Shown here piece after piece: positions 37,601-49,000 of a stretch of DNA of 64,000 nucleotides. The stretch is from positions 62,001 to 126,000 of the forward strand of contig CANJKZ010000406.1 in the NCBI GenBank assembly GCA_947471745.1, in the 5' to 3' direction. A program made the position numbers and the translations under genes. The stretch is from Closterium sp. Naga37s-1. Lineage: Eukaryota > Streptophyta > Zygnematophyceae > Desmidiales > Closteriaceae. Position 1 is the first letter of the stretch, and the number at the start of each line of letters is the position of its first letter. Below the pieces are notes generated by a model that ran no database searches, was not told the origin of the DNA, and saw nothing but the letters and a program-made list of their open reading frames with translations.

Positions 37601-39193
37601 GCCTTATTTTAACGCCTCGTTTCTGCTTTTCAGTGTATCCTGTTTTGTTTCTCCCTGGATTCTTCGCTTGTTTTCTCTGTTTTTGAATGCCAGGGAAATA
37701 CCCTCCGGCTCGCTCTCGTCTGGAATAACCGAACCTGGCAGCTTCAACAGCAGCAGCTTCGGCACGATCAGCATTGGCGAGTTTAACAGCAGCCGCAGCA
37801 ACAGCAGCATCAGCAACAGGTTCAGCAACAGCAGCGTGAGCATGAGCAGTGCAAGCAACAACGGTGGGGGCAACAGCACCGCCGATGGCAACACAAACGG
37901 CAGTGGCAGCAACGGCGGCAGCGGTGGTATGGCCGGCGGCGGTGGTATGGCCGGCGGCGGCGGCGGTATCGGCAGCGGAATCGGCAGCAACAGCAGCAGT
38001 GCCGCTCGCATGCTGACATTTGATACCTCAGCGGAAGGGAACTGTCTTTCTGCCTCTCCCTCTCCTGCTGCACCTGCTGCTCCTCCTCCCGCCCCTGCTT
38101 CTCCCGCTCCTCCGTCTGCCCCTCCTCAGTCTGCCCCAGCGCCTTCTGGCCCTCTCCCGCCTCCCGGCATGCAAAACGACCCGGCGCGGGTGTTGGAGCT
38201 GAGGGGCATGCACGTGTCGAATGCCGTGTGCCTGCTGCAGCAGGAGGTGGCTTCCCTGCGCTTTGCTGCTCAACGTACCAAGTCCCGCCAGCAGGTATGA
38301 GCCCACATGCGCTTACTCAACAGCAGGAGAAACTCGTTCCCTTTTGAGGGGCCACTAAACTTGTGTGTGCGAGATCAGGCCTCTATACCTGTTATCACTC
38401 TTTGCACTGGTGGAGCATAGCAGCATAACGAAACTCCCCTGGTCCTCCTTTTTCTCCTCTCGACTCCCCTCCCGTTCCCCTCTCCAGCTCTACGTGCATG
38501 TGGCACCTCCCAGCAGTGGTGGAGCAGAGCACTAGAATGCAGCTTCCGTGTGGCCCTATCATGCTAATTGCGTGCCCTATTGTGCTAATTTCCCTATCGC
38601 CCCATCTACCTGCCTCGTACTCCCCCCCTTTTTCCCGTGCGTTTGGCATCGGGTCTCTACACCAGCGACAGGGCGCTGTAGCACCTCCCAGCAGTGGTGG
38701 AGCAGAGCACTATCGGCCTATCGTGCTAGAAGAGCACCAAGCTCTCTACATTTTTTAGTCGACTCAAAAGTCACGTCGTGTCAGAAGAGCACCAAGCTCT
38801 CTACACTAGAATGCAGCTTCTGTGTGGCCCTATCGTGCTAATCCCCCTATCGCCCCATCCACCCTTCCTTGTCCCCCCCCCCCTTTTTCCTCCTCCCGTC
38901 CAGCTCTACGTGCGTGTGGGTTCAGGCCTCTACACCAGCGACCGTGCGCTGCAGCACATGCCAGCAGTGGTGGAGCAGAGCAGTGGAATACAGCTGCCCT
39001 GTCTCCCCCTTTCCCTCCCATCTCCCTTCCCTCCCCTGCCCCCGTCCAGCTCTACGTGCGAGTGGGTTCAGGCCTCTACACCAGCGACCGTGTGCTGCAG
39101 CACATGCCAGCAGTGGTGGAGCAGTATTTGGTCGACCAGGAGGGTCTTCACGTGCTGGAGCCACAACCGGGTCTTCTAAGGGTGTTCATGTGA
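31656..39193 (+). CDS. CID7-like protein: PAM2 motif, CUE domain and degenerate Smr domain, eight exons
   Basis: Exons: 31656-31749, 32291-35218, 35522-36140, 36265-36318, 36526-36611, 37073-37164, 37694-38294 and 39050-39193. All join in phase except for one base inside exon 2. Exon 2 holds a PAM2 motif (LNPNAAAFVP, about residues 136-145), which in plant CID proteins binds the MLLE domain of poly(A)-binding protein, then a long Pro/Gly-rich region. It ends with a CUE domain (MDDPILVLAAEFPDFSMQSL...ATIEALWQLQ), a ubiquitin-binding fold. Exons 7 and 8 form an Smr domain (ELRGMHVSNAVCLLQQEV then LYVRVGSGLYTSDR...GLLRVFM). The typical DLHGLHV is ELRGMHV and the VGTGHH-type motif is VGSGLY, so both key His residues are missing. 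The CUE lies in a different frame from the PAM2 region; the shift falls at a run of ten Gs at about 35057-35066, likely a sequencing indel. Exons 4 and 5 are the least certain. I did not find the DUF1771 region seen in CID7 relatives. Confidence 0.82.
33846..34030 (+). repeat. 12-bp coding array encoding RMDG repeats
   Basis: About fifteen copies of ATGGACGGCAGG-like units encode (MDGR)n in exon 2 of the CID7-like gene. The units are nearly identical, suggesting recent expansion. Confidence 0.95.
35378..35410 (+). repeat. Degenerate copy of the exon 3 start with acceptor
   Basis: The sequence GGGCAG|GATTACCAGGAGGAC resembles the true exon 3 start at 35522 (GCCCAG|CAATACCAAGAGGAC). An acceptor and exon edge have thus been copied into the same intron. 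Confidence 0.65.
36330..36520 (+). repeat. 18-21-bp minisatellite, intron 4 of the CID7-like gene
   Basis: About nine copies of GGGCGTATGGCATGCTAT-like units occur. A second family, GGGCGCATGGGTGCAT, follows at about 36640-36715 in the next intron. Confidence 0.9.
36917..37010 (+). repeat. Upstream copy of CID7-like exon 6
   Basis: The sequence from CCAG|TGGGTCCCTGACGTCAAC onwards closely matches exon 6 (CCAG|TGGGCCCCTGACGCCAAC at 37073) over about 85 bases but has lost its donor. Short copies of the exon 6 end (CGCATATGGCATCAG|GTGCGTG) also follow it at about 37211-37230 and, more diverged, at about 37285. Confidence 0.85.
38474..39049 (+). repeat. Degenerate copies of the terminal Smr exon upstream of the intact copy
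   Basis: Copies beginning CCAG|CTCTACGTGC occur at about 38489 and 38904, with partial copies of the CTCTACACCAGCGAC and CAGCAGTGGTGGAGCAG segments between them. They diverge or end before the last part of the exon. A palindrome-like TTAGTCGACTCAAAAGTCAC lies at 38756-38775 between two copies. Confidence 0.85.
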
Positions 39194-39269
39194 GTTCTTT
39201 GCGGTGCAATGCGGTTTAGTATGGTCCAGTGCGGTGGAGTGTGGTATGAGTGGGGATATCTGTGGTGCT

Positions 39270-39905
39270 TGTGCACTGCAGCACATGCCAGCAGTGGAGG
39301 AGCAGTATCTGGTCGACCAGGAGGGGCTTCACGTGCTGGAGCCGCAGCCAGGGCTACTGCGAGTGTTCATGTGAGTCATAGTCTGGTACAGTGCGGTGCC
39401 ATGCGGTGGTGAGTGGTGTGGATGGGTGGGTGGGGATATCTGTGTCCGACCGTGCAGTGCAGCACATGCCAGCAGTGGTGGAGCGGTATTTGATCGACCA
39501 GGAGGGGGTGCACGTGCTGGAGCCGCAACCGGGGCTACTGCAAGTGTTCATGTGAGTCATAGACTGGTACCGTGCGGTGCCATGCGGTGGTGGTTGGTGT
39601 GGGTGGGTGGGTGGGGATACCTGTGTCAGTCTTGGGGGGGTGCAGCACATGCCAGTAGTGGTGGAGCAGTATTGGTCGACCAGGAGGGCCTTCACGTGAT
39701 GGAGCCACAGCCAGGCCTTTTGAGGGTGTTCATGTGAGTTCTGTGCGGTGCAATGAGGCCTAGTGTGGTCCAGTGCAGTGGAGTGTGGTATGAGTGGGGA
39801 TATCTGTGGTGCTTGTGCACTGCAGCACATGCCAGCAGTAGTGGACCAGGAGGGCCTTCGTGTCCTGGAACTGCAGCCAGGCCTTTTGAAGGTGTTCGTG
39901 TGAGT
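39270..39905 (+). repeat. Four downstream copies of the Smr terminal exon half, each with its own stop
   Basis: Units of about 185 bases start with an acceptor-like TGCAG|CACATGCCAGCAGT and end with GTGTTCATGTGAGT, so the coding end and stop are repeated at about 39270, 39457, 39641 and 39825. They lie past the gene's own stop at 39191-39193. Small frame-breaking differences occur in the later copies. Confidence 0.9.
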
Positions 39906-40902
39906 TTCTGTGCGGTCTGATGCGGTGGGGTGGGGTATGTGTGCGTCTGACTTGCTGTGCCCGTCCATGCCATATCCCACTGCTGCTACAGGCATAACTA
40001 GGCTTATGCTACCCCCCCCCTTCTTCCCTGCGTCTGCCCCCACTCCCCGCCCCGCCCCATTCTCCCACAGCCCATCTGTGCCTTAGTCCACTGCCGCGTG
40101 CGAGGAGAGAGGAGGGGAGGGGAAGGGAGGGGAAGGGAGGGGACGGGAGAGGAGAGGGGAAGGGAGGGGAATGGAGCACCTTTAGTCAGTCAGTCCGTCA
40201 GCAAGGAGGCATGATGCTTGCTCTGCTAACTTCTAACGCCCATGAATCACCACAGCTTCAACCAACAACAACCAGCAGCAGCAGCTATTCAGCACAGCAG
40301 CAGCAGCAGCTGTTAAACTCGTTAACACCGCCAACCAACCAACCGCAGCCTGACACGCGGACAGCACAAGAGCTGCCCCGCCAACCAACCAACCACAGCT
40401 GCGGTCAAGCTAACACCTACCCCTATCCGATGTCCTGAGTCCTCACCACTGGCTCAGAATGGTCACTGCTCTTATTGAGGTGGCTTTAAAGTCAACTCCA
40501 CAGTCACCTTCCCAGTGGCTCCAAAAGGGTCTTCTTCACCAGCTGTTTTTGCAGCTTGCATCTGCCTAACACCTACCTCCTAACTTAGAGAGCAAGCCAT
40601 GCCTCCACCTGCTGCTTACAAGGTGTCTCTGGTCCTCCTGAGCTCCTGTGTTACCGACCAGGCATTACCAACCTTCTGATTGGTTCCATCTTCCTTCTGA
40701 GACATGGTGTTTCAAGTGCTGTGATACTAAGCTTCAACTTCTGAGACACGGGGGGTTTCAACTTCCAGCCTCCAATGGCGGCAGCAGACATTGGGTGGTG
40801 GCTTGGTTGGGAGAGCTTGCCACTTGGTGTGAGGTGCTGACTGTACGCTTCAAGCAAGCGGCTGCTAACAACTGATGCAGCGAATTTAGACGTAACATGG
40901 AG

Positions 40903-40961
<59 letters not shown>

Positions 40962-42347
40962 CGCCTGGTATTCTCTCCGAGTTGCTCTTGTTCAGATTCG
41001 ATTTGGTTTTGATTTGGTTCATGCTTTCCTGCTTGGTTCTCTTTTTTCGTTACATTCTAAACAGTTCAGGTTCAGTACTGCATTATTCGTGTTTGTAGCT
41101 ATAGACTGCTATGCTTGCCTTATTCTGTGTGTGATTGTTTACTGTAGTGTAGGTATGCTTGCACTGTGGTAGGATCTACCGTATTACAGTATGGTGTTTT
41201 AATGTAGTACTTTTACCATTTGTCTCTAGTGCATATTGCATAATTGCATCCTTTGTTTTATCCCATACACGATACTTGTATCAAGCTGGGTACTGGAGTC
41301 ATGATTGACCCTGATCCCAAAGTCGTTCCCCCACACCCAGGGTTTTCGCTTTGTCTGGGTAGCGCTTGCCGGCGTCGCTATCGAGTACATTCCCTCCCAC
41401 ACAGGCGGTACCGTACCTACGAGGCTACGACACATATTCCTACCGAATAAGGTAACCCGGGAGGAAAACGGTACGCCAACCCAGAAAGCAATTGCAATGC
41501 CGTAAACATCTCTGTCGAGGCAAAAGGCGGTAATATCATTTTGCCTGCCTCCTATCGATTGACCGCTCCAGCAGGTTGTCAACAGGGCCTCAGTTATCAG
41601 GATAATTTATCCTGATTCTCCTGAATTCAGGATAGGTGTCGTGTGCTAGTCCTGGAAAAACAGCATAACAGGAATAATTGTCCTGTAATTTCAGTATAAC
41701 GGTTATTTTGCGTACTGGAAACTCAGGATAAGGCTGTAGGTTCATCCCTGATGAGTCAGGATAGTGTCGAATCTCGCTCTGAAGCGAGATGTACTGTACG
41801 AAAAATATCCTAGGTTTCGGGGCCAAAAGTACTAAGCGCGAATACCGCAAACACAGAAACCAATTGGAATCGAGCTGGAGACCTCTACCGTAAGGCATTG
41901 TCGCTTTGCCCGCTACCCAATTCACCTGTATTAAATTGTATTTTCAAATGTACCACTGGCATTTCAGGATACCTCACCCTGTGCAGCCCTGACAATTCAG
42001 GGCAAATTCTGATTTCCTAAAAACTGCCCTGAGGCCTCAGTGTACCCCCAAACGAATCTGAGGCCCTGGTTGTCAAACTGAGATGAGAACCAAAGTTTGT
42101 TTCTACCCGAGTGGGACTTTTGAGTCGACGCAAAACGTGTGGCATCATTCGCCTGCCTCCTGTCTTCCATTCCAGCAGGTTGTCAAACTGAGATGAGAAC
42201 CAAAGGTTGTTCCTACCCGAGTGGGTCATTGTAAACACTGTGACACCAGATTTCTTAATCCCTTCTTTATTGCCAGGAAACCATAGCATAGCCACAAACG
42301 GGGGATGATGTTATATACAGAAGGCATGTCCACATACCATGTAGCAT
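39906..42347. other. Intergenic region between converging genes
   Basis: The region separates the 3' ends of the CID7-like gene (+) and the protease gene (-). It holds a G/A-rich stretch at 40090-40170, a CAG microsatellite (next entry), and a 19-base hairpin, TCAGGATAATTTATCCTGA, near 41597. Diverged palindromes of the TTTTGAG family lie near 40490 and 42118. No conserved coding sequence was recognised. Confidence 0.5.
40903..40956 (+). repeat. Noncoding CAG microsatellite
   Basis: About 17 CAG units occur in an apparently intergenic position. Confidence 0.95.
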
Positions 42348-43086
42348 TCATGGTTTGGAGGAACAATTCGCCAGGGACCAACCGATCCTTGCATTCTCAG
42401 TATCATACACCATAAGGTAACCCCGCATCGTGATATCTGCAGCACAGGAAACCCAAGGAAGGGGGGATGTAAGGCGTTCATGGTTTGGAGGAACAATTCG
42501 CCAGGGTCCAACCGATCCTTGCATTCTCATTATCATACACCAGAAGATAACCCCGCATCGTGATATCTGCAGCACAGGAAACCCAAGGAAGGGGGGATGT
42601 AAGGCGTTCATGGTTTGGAGGAACAATTCGCCAGGGTCCAACCGATCCTTGCATTCTCATTATCATACACCAGAAGATAACCCTGCATCGTGATATCTGC
42701 AGCACAGGAAACCCAAGGAAGGGGGGATGTAAGGCGTTCATGGTTTGGAGGAACAATTCGTCAGGGTCCAACCGATCCTTGCATTCTCATTATCATACAC
42801 CAGAAGATAACCCCGCATCGTGATATCTGCAGCACAGGAAACCCAAGGAAGGGGGGATGTAAGGCGTTCATGGTTTGGAGGAACAATTCGCCAGGGTCCA
42901 ACCGATCCTTGCATTCTCATTATCATACACCAGAAGATAACCCCGCATCGTGATATCTGCAGCACAGGAAACCCAAGGAAGGGGGGATGTAAGGCGTTCA
43001 TGGTTTGGAGGAACAATTCGCCAGGGTCCAACCGATCCTTGCATTCTCATTATCATACACCATAAGATAACCACGCATCGTGATAT
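42348..43086 (-). repeat. Array of six complete terminal exons of the aspartic protease
   Basis: Six 130-base units each contain, on the - strand, an acceptor (TGTGCTGCAG), the 89-base last exon and a TGA stop. The exon encodes DITMRGYLLVYDNENARIGW, then a short end finishing NCSSKP. Stops lie at 42998, 42868, 42738, 42608, 42478 and 42348. All six copies are splice-compatible with exon I (leftover G plus AT gives Asp). Residue differences are small, for example Leu/Met in YL(L/M)VYD and Ala/Thr before NCSS. Confidence 0.95.
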
Positions 43087-46000
43087 CTGCAGCACAGGGA
43101 ACCAAAGGAAGCGGGGATGCAAGTCGTTACAATGAACTAGCAGGCGAGGAGGCTGCCAGGGCAGACCGCATGGACAAGAAAGGTTGCCAGGGCAGAAGAG
43201 GTAGCGAAAACAGCTTACAGCGCATGCATTCCGTACCTTCTCGCCTCAGAAATAGCTTGGCAAGAGACTGAAACTATTTTGTAGTCGACTCAAAAATACC
43301 TTCTCGCCTCAGAAATAGCTTGGCAAGAGACTGAAACCTGGACTGCGTTTCTCTACACGGTGTGGAGTAAACTACAGTAGAAAATGCCGCGCCTCCAGTA
43401 ATGGTCCGGTAGACAATATGAGTTACCGTACCTCCGACGGTGCACATTACCGTACCTCGGATGGTGGTCTGCCCTAACTTTGCATTACCGTACCTCCGAT
43501 GATGGTTCGGGAATTGCCTCCCAATGCGATTGACTCATCTCCGTCCAGAATGCCAAGGCAAACTGTGCCATGCCTCTGTGGCTCGATGGGGTTGAGTGAG
43601 GGGTGAAGCGGGTGGGAAGACGGGGGAGAGGGGTGGAGGAAGAGAGGGGAAGAGACGAGAAAATTATTTAACACACAATTTCCGTCTCCCATCGTAATTT
43701 CCCAGAGAAATTGCTCCAAGAAGGTGACATGACTGTTGCTTACCCCCAAAACCCCCCTTCCATTTCTCACCGGTGAGAGGAGGTACGTTACAAGAGCAAC
43801 GGAGAGATGAGCTGACGAGGAGAAGATTGAATGCAAGTCAACGGGGAAGGTGAGTGGAGAGAGGTGAGATGTCATGTGAGTGTATCTCACCCACCCACCA
43901 CCATACCAAACCAACCCCTTACCAAGCACCACCATTGAACCACCACCTTACCAAACACGTTGACAGCAACTAACCGGAGAGAGCAGGTACGAGGGAGGAG
44001 CAACGGAAAGATGAGACGACGAGGAGAAGATGGAGTGTGGGTTAAAGGAGAAGGTGAGCGGAGAGAAGTGAGAAGTGACATGAGTGCTGCTTACTCCTAA
44101 AGTCCCCCATTCCATTTCTCACCGGCGAGAGAAGGTGTGCGGCGGGAGCAACGGAGAGGCCTGCTGACGAGGAGAAGATGGGAGTGCGAGTCATCAAAGG
44201 AGGCCAGATGGAGTGCGAAACAAACTCCATAAAAAGAAAATGGCGGAAGGAGCCTGGTGTGTGGCGGGAGCAACGGAGAGGCCTGCTGACGAGGAGAAGA
44301 TGGGAGTGCGAGTCATCAAAAGAGGCCAGATGGAGTGCGAAACAAACTCCATAAAAAGAAATGGCGGAAGGAGCCTGGTGTGCGGTGGGAGCAACGGAGA
44401 GGCCTGCTGACGAGGAGAAGATGGGAGTGCGAGTCATCAAAAGAGGCCAGATGGAGTGCGAAACAAACTCCATAAAAAGAAAATGGCGGAAGGAGCCTGG
44501 TGTGCGGCGGGAGCAACGGAGAGGCCTGCTGACGAGGAGAAGATGGGAGTGCGAGTCATCAAAAGAGGCCAGATGGAGTGCGAAACAAACTCCATAAAAA
44601 GAAAATGGCGGAAGGAGCCTGGTGTGCGGCGGGAGCAACGGAGAGGCCTGCTGACGAGGAGAAGATGGGAGTGCGAGTCATCAAAAGAGGCCAGATGGAG
44701 TGCGAAACAAACTCCATAAAAAGAAATGGCGGAAGGAGACTGGTGTGCGGTGGGAGCAACGGAGAGGCCTGCTGACGAGGAGAAGATGGGAGTGCGAGTC
44801 ATCAAAAGAGGCCAGATGGAGTGCGAAACAAACTCCATAAAAAGAAAATGGCGGAAGGAGCCTGGTGTGCGGCGGGAGCAACGGAGAGGCCTGCTGACGA
44901 GGAGAAGATGGGAGTGCGAGTCATCAAAAGAGGCCAGATGGAGTGCGAAACAAACTCCATAAAAAGAAAATGGCGGAAGGAGCCTGGTGTGCGGCGGGAG
45001 CAACGGAGAGGCCTGCTGACGAGGAGAAGATGGGAGTGCGAGTCATCAAAAGAGGCCAGATGGAGTGCGAAACAAACTCCATAAAAAGAAAATGGCGGAA
45101 GGAGCCTGGTGTGCGGCGGGAGCAACGGAGAGGCCTGCTGACGAGGAGAAGATGGGAGTGCGAGTCATCAAAAGAGGCCAGATGGAGTGCGAAACAAACT
45201 CCATAAAAAGAAAATGGCGGAAGGAGCCTGGTGTGCGGCGGGAGCAACGGAGAGGCCTGCTGACGAGAAGATGGGAGTGCGAGTCATCAAAAGAGGCCAG
45301 ATGGAGTGCGAAACAAACTCCATAAAAAGAAAATGGCGGAAGGAGCCTGGTGTGCGGCGGGAGCAACGGAGAGGCCTGCTGACGAGGAGAAGATGGGAGT
45401 GCGAGTCATCAAAAGAGGCCAGATGGAGTGCGAAACAAACTCCATAAAAAGAAAATGGCGGAAGGAGCCTGGTGTGCGGCGGGAGCAACGGAGAGGCCTG
45501 CTGACGAGGAGAAGATGGGAGTGCGAGTCATCAAAAGAGGCCAGATGGAGTGCGAAACAAACTCCATAAAAAGAAAATGGCGGAAGGAGCCTGGTGTGCG
45601 GCGGGAGCAACGGAGAGGCCTGCTGACGAGGAGAAGATGGGAGTGCGAGTCATCAAAAGAGGCCAGATGGAGTGCGAAACAAACTCCATAAAAAGAAAAT
45701 GGCGGAAGGAGCCTGGTGTGCGGCGGGAGCAACGGAGAGGCCTGCTGACGAGGAGAAGATGGGAGTGCGAGTCATCAAAAGAGGCCAGATGGAGTGCGAA
45801 ACAAACTCCATAAAAAGAAAATGGCGGAAGGAGCCTGGTGTGCGGCGGGAGCAACGGAGAGGCCTGCTGACGAGGAGAAGATGGGAGTGCGAGTCATCAA
45901 AAGAGGCCAGATGGAGTGCGAAACAAACTCCATAAAAAGAAAATGGCGGAAGGAGCCTGGTGTGCGGCGGGAGCAACGGAGAGGCCTGCTGACGAGGAGA

Positions 46001-49000
46001 AGATGGGAGTGCGAGTCATCAAAAGAGGCCAGATGGAGTGCGAAACAAACTCCATAAAAAGAAAATGGCGGAAGGAGCCTGGTGTGCGGCGGGAGCAACG
46101 GAGAGGCCTGCTGACGAGGAGAAGATGGGAGTGCGAGTCATCAAAAGAGGCCAGATGGAGTGCGAAACAAACTCCATAAAAAGAAAATGGCGGAAGGAGC
46201 CTGGTGTGCGGCGTGAGCAACGGAGAGGTCTGCTGACGAGGAGAAGATGGAGTGTGAGTCAAAGGAGAAGGTGAGTGGAGAGCTATGAGCGTTCTCACTC
46301 ACCCAGCCACCCCCTTACCAAGCACCACCATACCAACTGATTGTGTAGTGAGTTGATTTTTGAATCGACTAAAAAATCTTCTCACTCAGCCAGCCACCCC
46401 CTTACCAAGCACCACCATACCAACTGAGGTCGTTTTTGAGGCGCCTCAAAAAGGTCGTTTTTTTTTAGGCGCCTCAAAAGCGTTCTCACTCAGCCAGCCA
46501 CCCCCTTACCAAGCACCACCATACCAACTGATTGTCGGAGTAAGTCACCGGTGAGAGGAGGTACATGGCAGGAGCAACGGAGAGATCAGCTGATGTGGAG
46601 AAGATGGAGTGTGAGGCAAAGGAGAAGGTGAGTGGAGAGAAATGAGCTGCCACGAGAGTGTTGCTTTACTCCGAACCCCCTTCTTTCCAATTCTCACCGG
46701 TGAGAGGAGATATGTTGAAGGAGCAACGGAGAGATCAGCTGATGTGGAGAAGATGGAGTGTGACTTAAACGAGAAAGTGAGCGGAGAGAAATGAGATGCC
46801 ACATCAACGGTGGACCTGAGAGGATGGCATGGGGAGGGATGCATGGGGAATGCATGGGGTTGGTTGCATGGGGTTGGTTGCATGGGGTTGGTTGCATGGG
46901 GTTGGTTGCACGGGGTTGGTTGCATGGGGTTGGTTGCATGGGGTTGGTTGCATGGGGTTGGTTGCATGAGGTTGGTTGCATGGGGTTGGTTGCATGGGGT
47001 TGGTTGGTTGCATGGGGTTGGTTGCATGGGGTTGGTTGCATGGGGTTGGTTGCATGGGGTTGGTTGCACGGGGTTGGTTGCATGGGGTTGGTTGCATGGG
47101 GTTGGTTGCATGGGGTTGGTTGCATGGGGTTGGTTGCATGAGGTTGGTTGCATGGGGTTGGTTGCATGGGGTTGGTTGGTTGCATGGGGTTGGTTGCACG
47201 GGGTTGGTTGCATGGGGTTGGTTGCATGGGGTTGGTTGCATGGGGTTGGTTGCATGGGGTTGGTTGGTTGCATGGGGTTGGTTGCATGGGGTTGGTTGCA
47301 TGGGGTTGGTTGCATGGGGTTGGTTGGTTGCATGAGGTTGGTTGCATGGGGTTGGTTGCATGGGGTTGGTTGCATGGGGTTGGTTGCATGGGGTTGGTTG
47401 CATGGGGTTGCGAGGTGTTGCATGTGAACGCATGTGAATGCATGGGGAAGCACGGGGAAGCACAGCAGTGGTGGTGGTGCACCATACAAACAGCGAAAAA
47501 GTTTTGAGTCGACTAAAAACTTGGTGCACCATACAAACAGGGAAAAAGTTTTGAGTCGACTCAAAATTTGGTGCACCATACAAACAGACTTTGAGTCGAC
47601 CCTAAGCACAGCAGTGGTGGTGCAGCATACAAACAGCGAAAAATGGGTTTTGAGGCGCCTCAAAAGTAGTCACAGCAGTGGTGGTGGTGGTGCAGCATAC
47701 AAACAGCGAAAAATGGGCCGAATTTTGAGTTGATTCAAAGGCCTACCCGTACTCTTTCCATCCCACGCACGCACCTGATCTCGGCAGTCCCTATCCCTGC
47801 CTCCCAACAGTGGGGTTGCACAGTCACGTGGGGGTGGTAGCACAGTCACGTGGGGGTGGTAGCACAGTCACGTGGGGGTGGCAGCATCACATAAATTGCA
47901 AGGAGCAACTCTATTCCTGAATTGACTAAGTCAATAGCCTATCCCAACTCTCCCCATCCCACGCACCTGATCTCGGCTGCCCCTTTACCCGCCCGCCAGC
48001 AGTGCGGTAGCACAGTCACGGTGGTGTCTGCCTGCATGCCTGCTGCTGCTGCATCGGCTGATACCTGGGAGGAGGGGCGCGAGGGGGACAAGAGGGTCAA
48101 GAGGGTCAAGAGAGCAACAAAGGAGTTGGAGTCAGGGACTAAAGCCCCTTTCCTTGCTCGCCAGCGGTGGGGTGGCACAGTCACGATGGTGGTGTCTGGT
48201 TTGCATGCCTGCCGCTGCTGCATCGGCTGATACCTGGGAGGAGCAGCAAGCGAGGGGCGGGCACAAGGCAGATTGGAAGGAATTTTTAGGCGCCTCAAAA
48301 AGCGAGAACAGGGCAGATTGGAAGCAGCCTTCCAAACCCTCACCATCAAACTTTTTGCCACACCACAAAAATATAAGATTTGAGACGACGCTAAAGGTAT
48401 CTATTTTAGTTATAATAAGAAGCAAGCAGGTAAACGAACAAGCTTTGAGAGACATCTCACAAGTCTACCAAAACCCTCACCTTGTTAGCAACACCTCAAA
48501 TCAAACGGAGCAGCAGGCAGGTAGGATGTGTTGGTGGACAAACACACATCACCAGCTTTTCGAGGTGACTTTTGAGTCGACTCACAAGTCACCACAAACG
48601 CACATCACCAGCTCTTCTTTCTGATGCATCTTAGTACCGTCACTCACCATCTGTAGCAGTGCATCCAAGGGAGCAGCAGGCAGGTAGGATGTGTTGGTGG
48701 ACAAACACACATCGCATCACCAGCTTTTCTTTCTGATGCATCTGTGTACCGTCACTCACCATCTGTAGCAGTGCATCCAAGGAAGCAGGCAGGCAGGTAG
48801 GCAAACGGCAACCCAGAGTCGAACACCCGCGTGAGAATGATCAAGATTTGATACGTCTCACGATTTCCCAGAAACGCTCACCATCTGTAGCAGTGCATCT
48901 AAGGGAGCAGCAGGCAGGTAGGACGTGTTGGTGGATAGACGCACATCACCAGCTTTTCTTTCTGATGCCTTTTGAGTCGACTCAAAAGTCACCATCTGTA

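Noticed and set aside
41590-42060. Possible transposon around the TCAGGATAA hairpin
   Set aside because: Only scattered CAGGATA motifs and one hairpin are seen. I found no matching termini or target duplication.
42348-43086. Tandem array of 130-bp satellite with no function
   Set aside because: Each unit is a splice-ready terminal exon of the protease with a correct phase, so it is described as an exon array.
44042-46298. Chain of ORFs in the 122-bp array on both strands
   Set aside because: The ORFs restart in every unit and arise from decayed exon H plus intron sequence. They are not an independent repeat protein.
46545-47663. Long - strand ORFs with NPMQPTPCNQPHAT repeats
   Set aside because: A 14-bp minisatellite without stops is open in several frames. 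The sequence lies inside a protease intron and has no family similarity.
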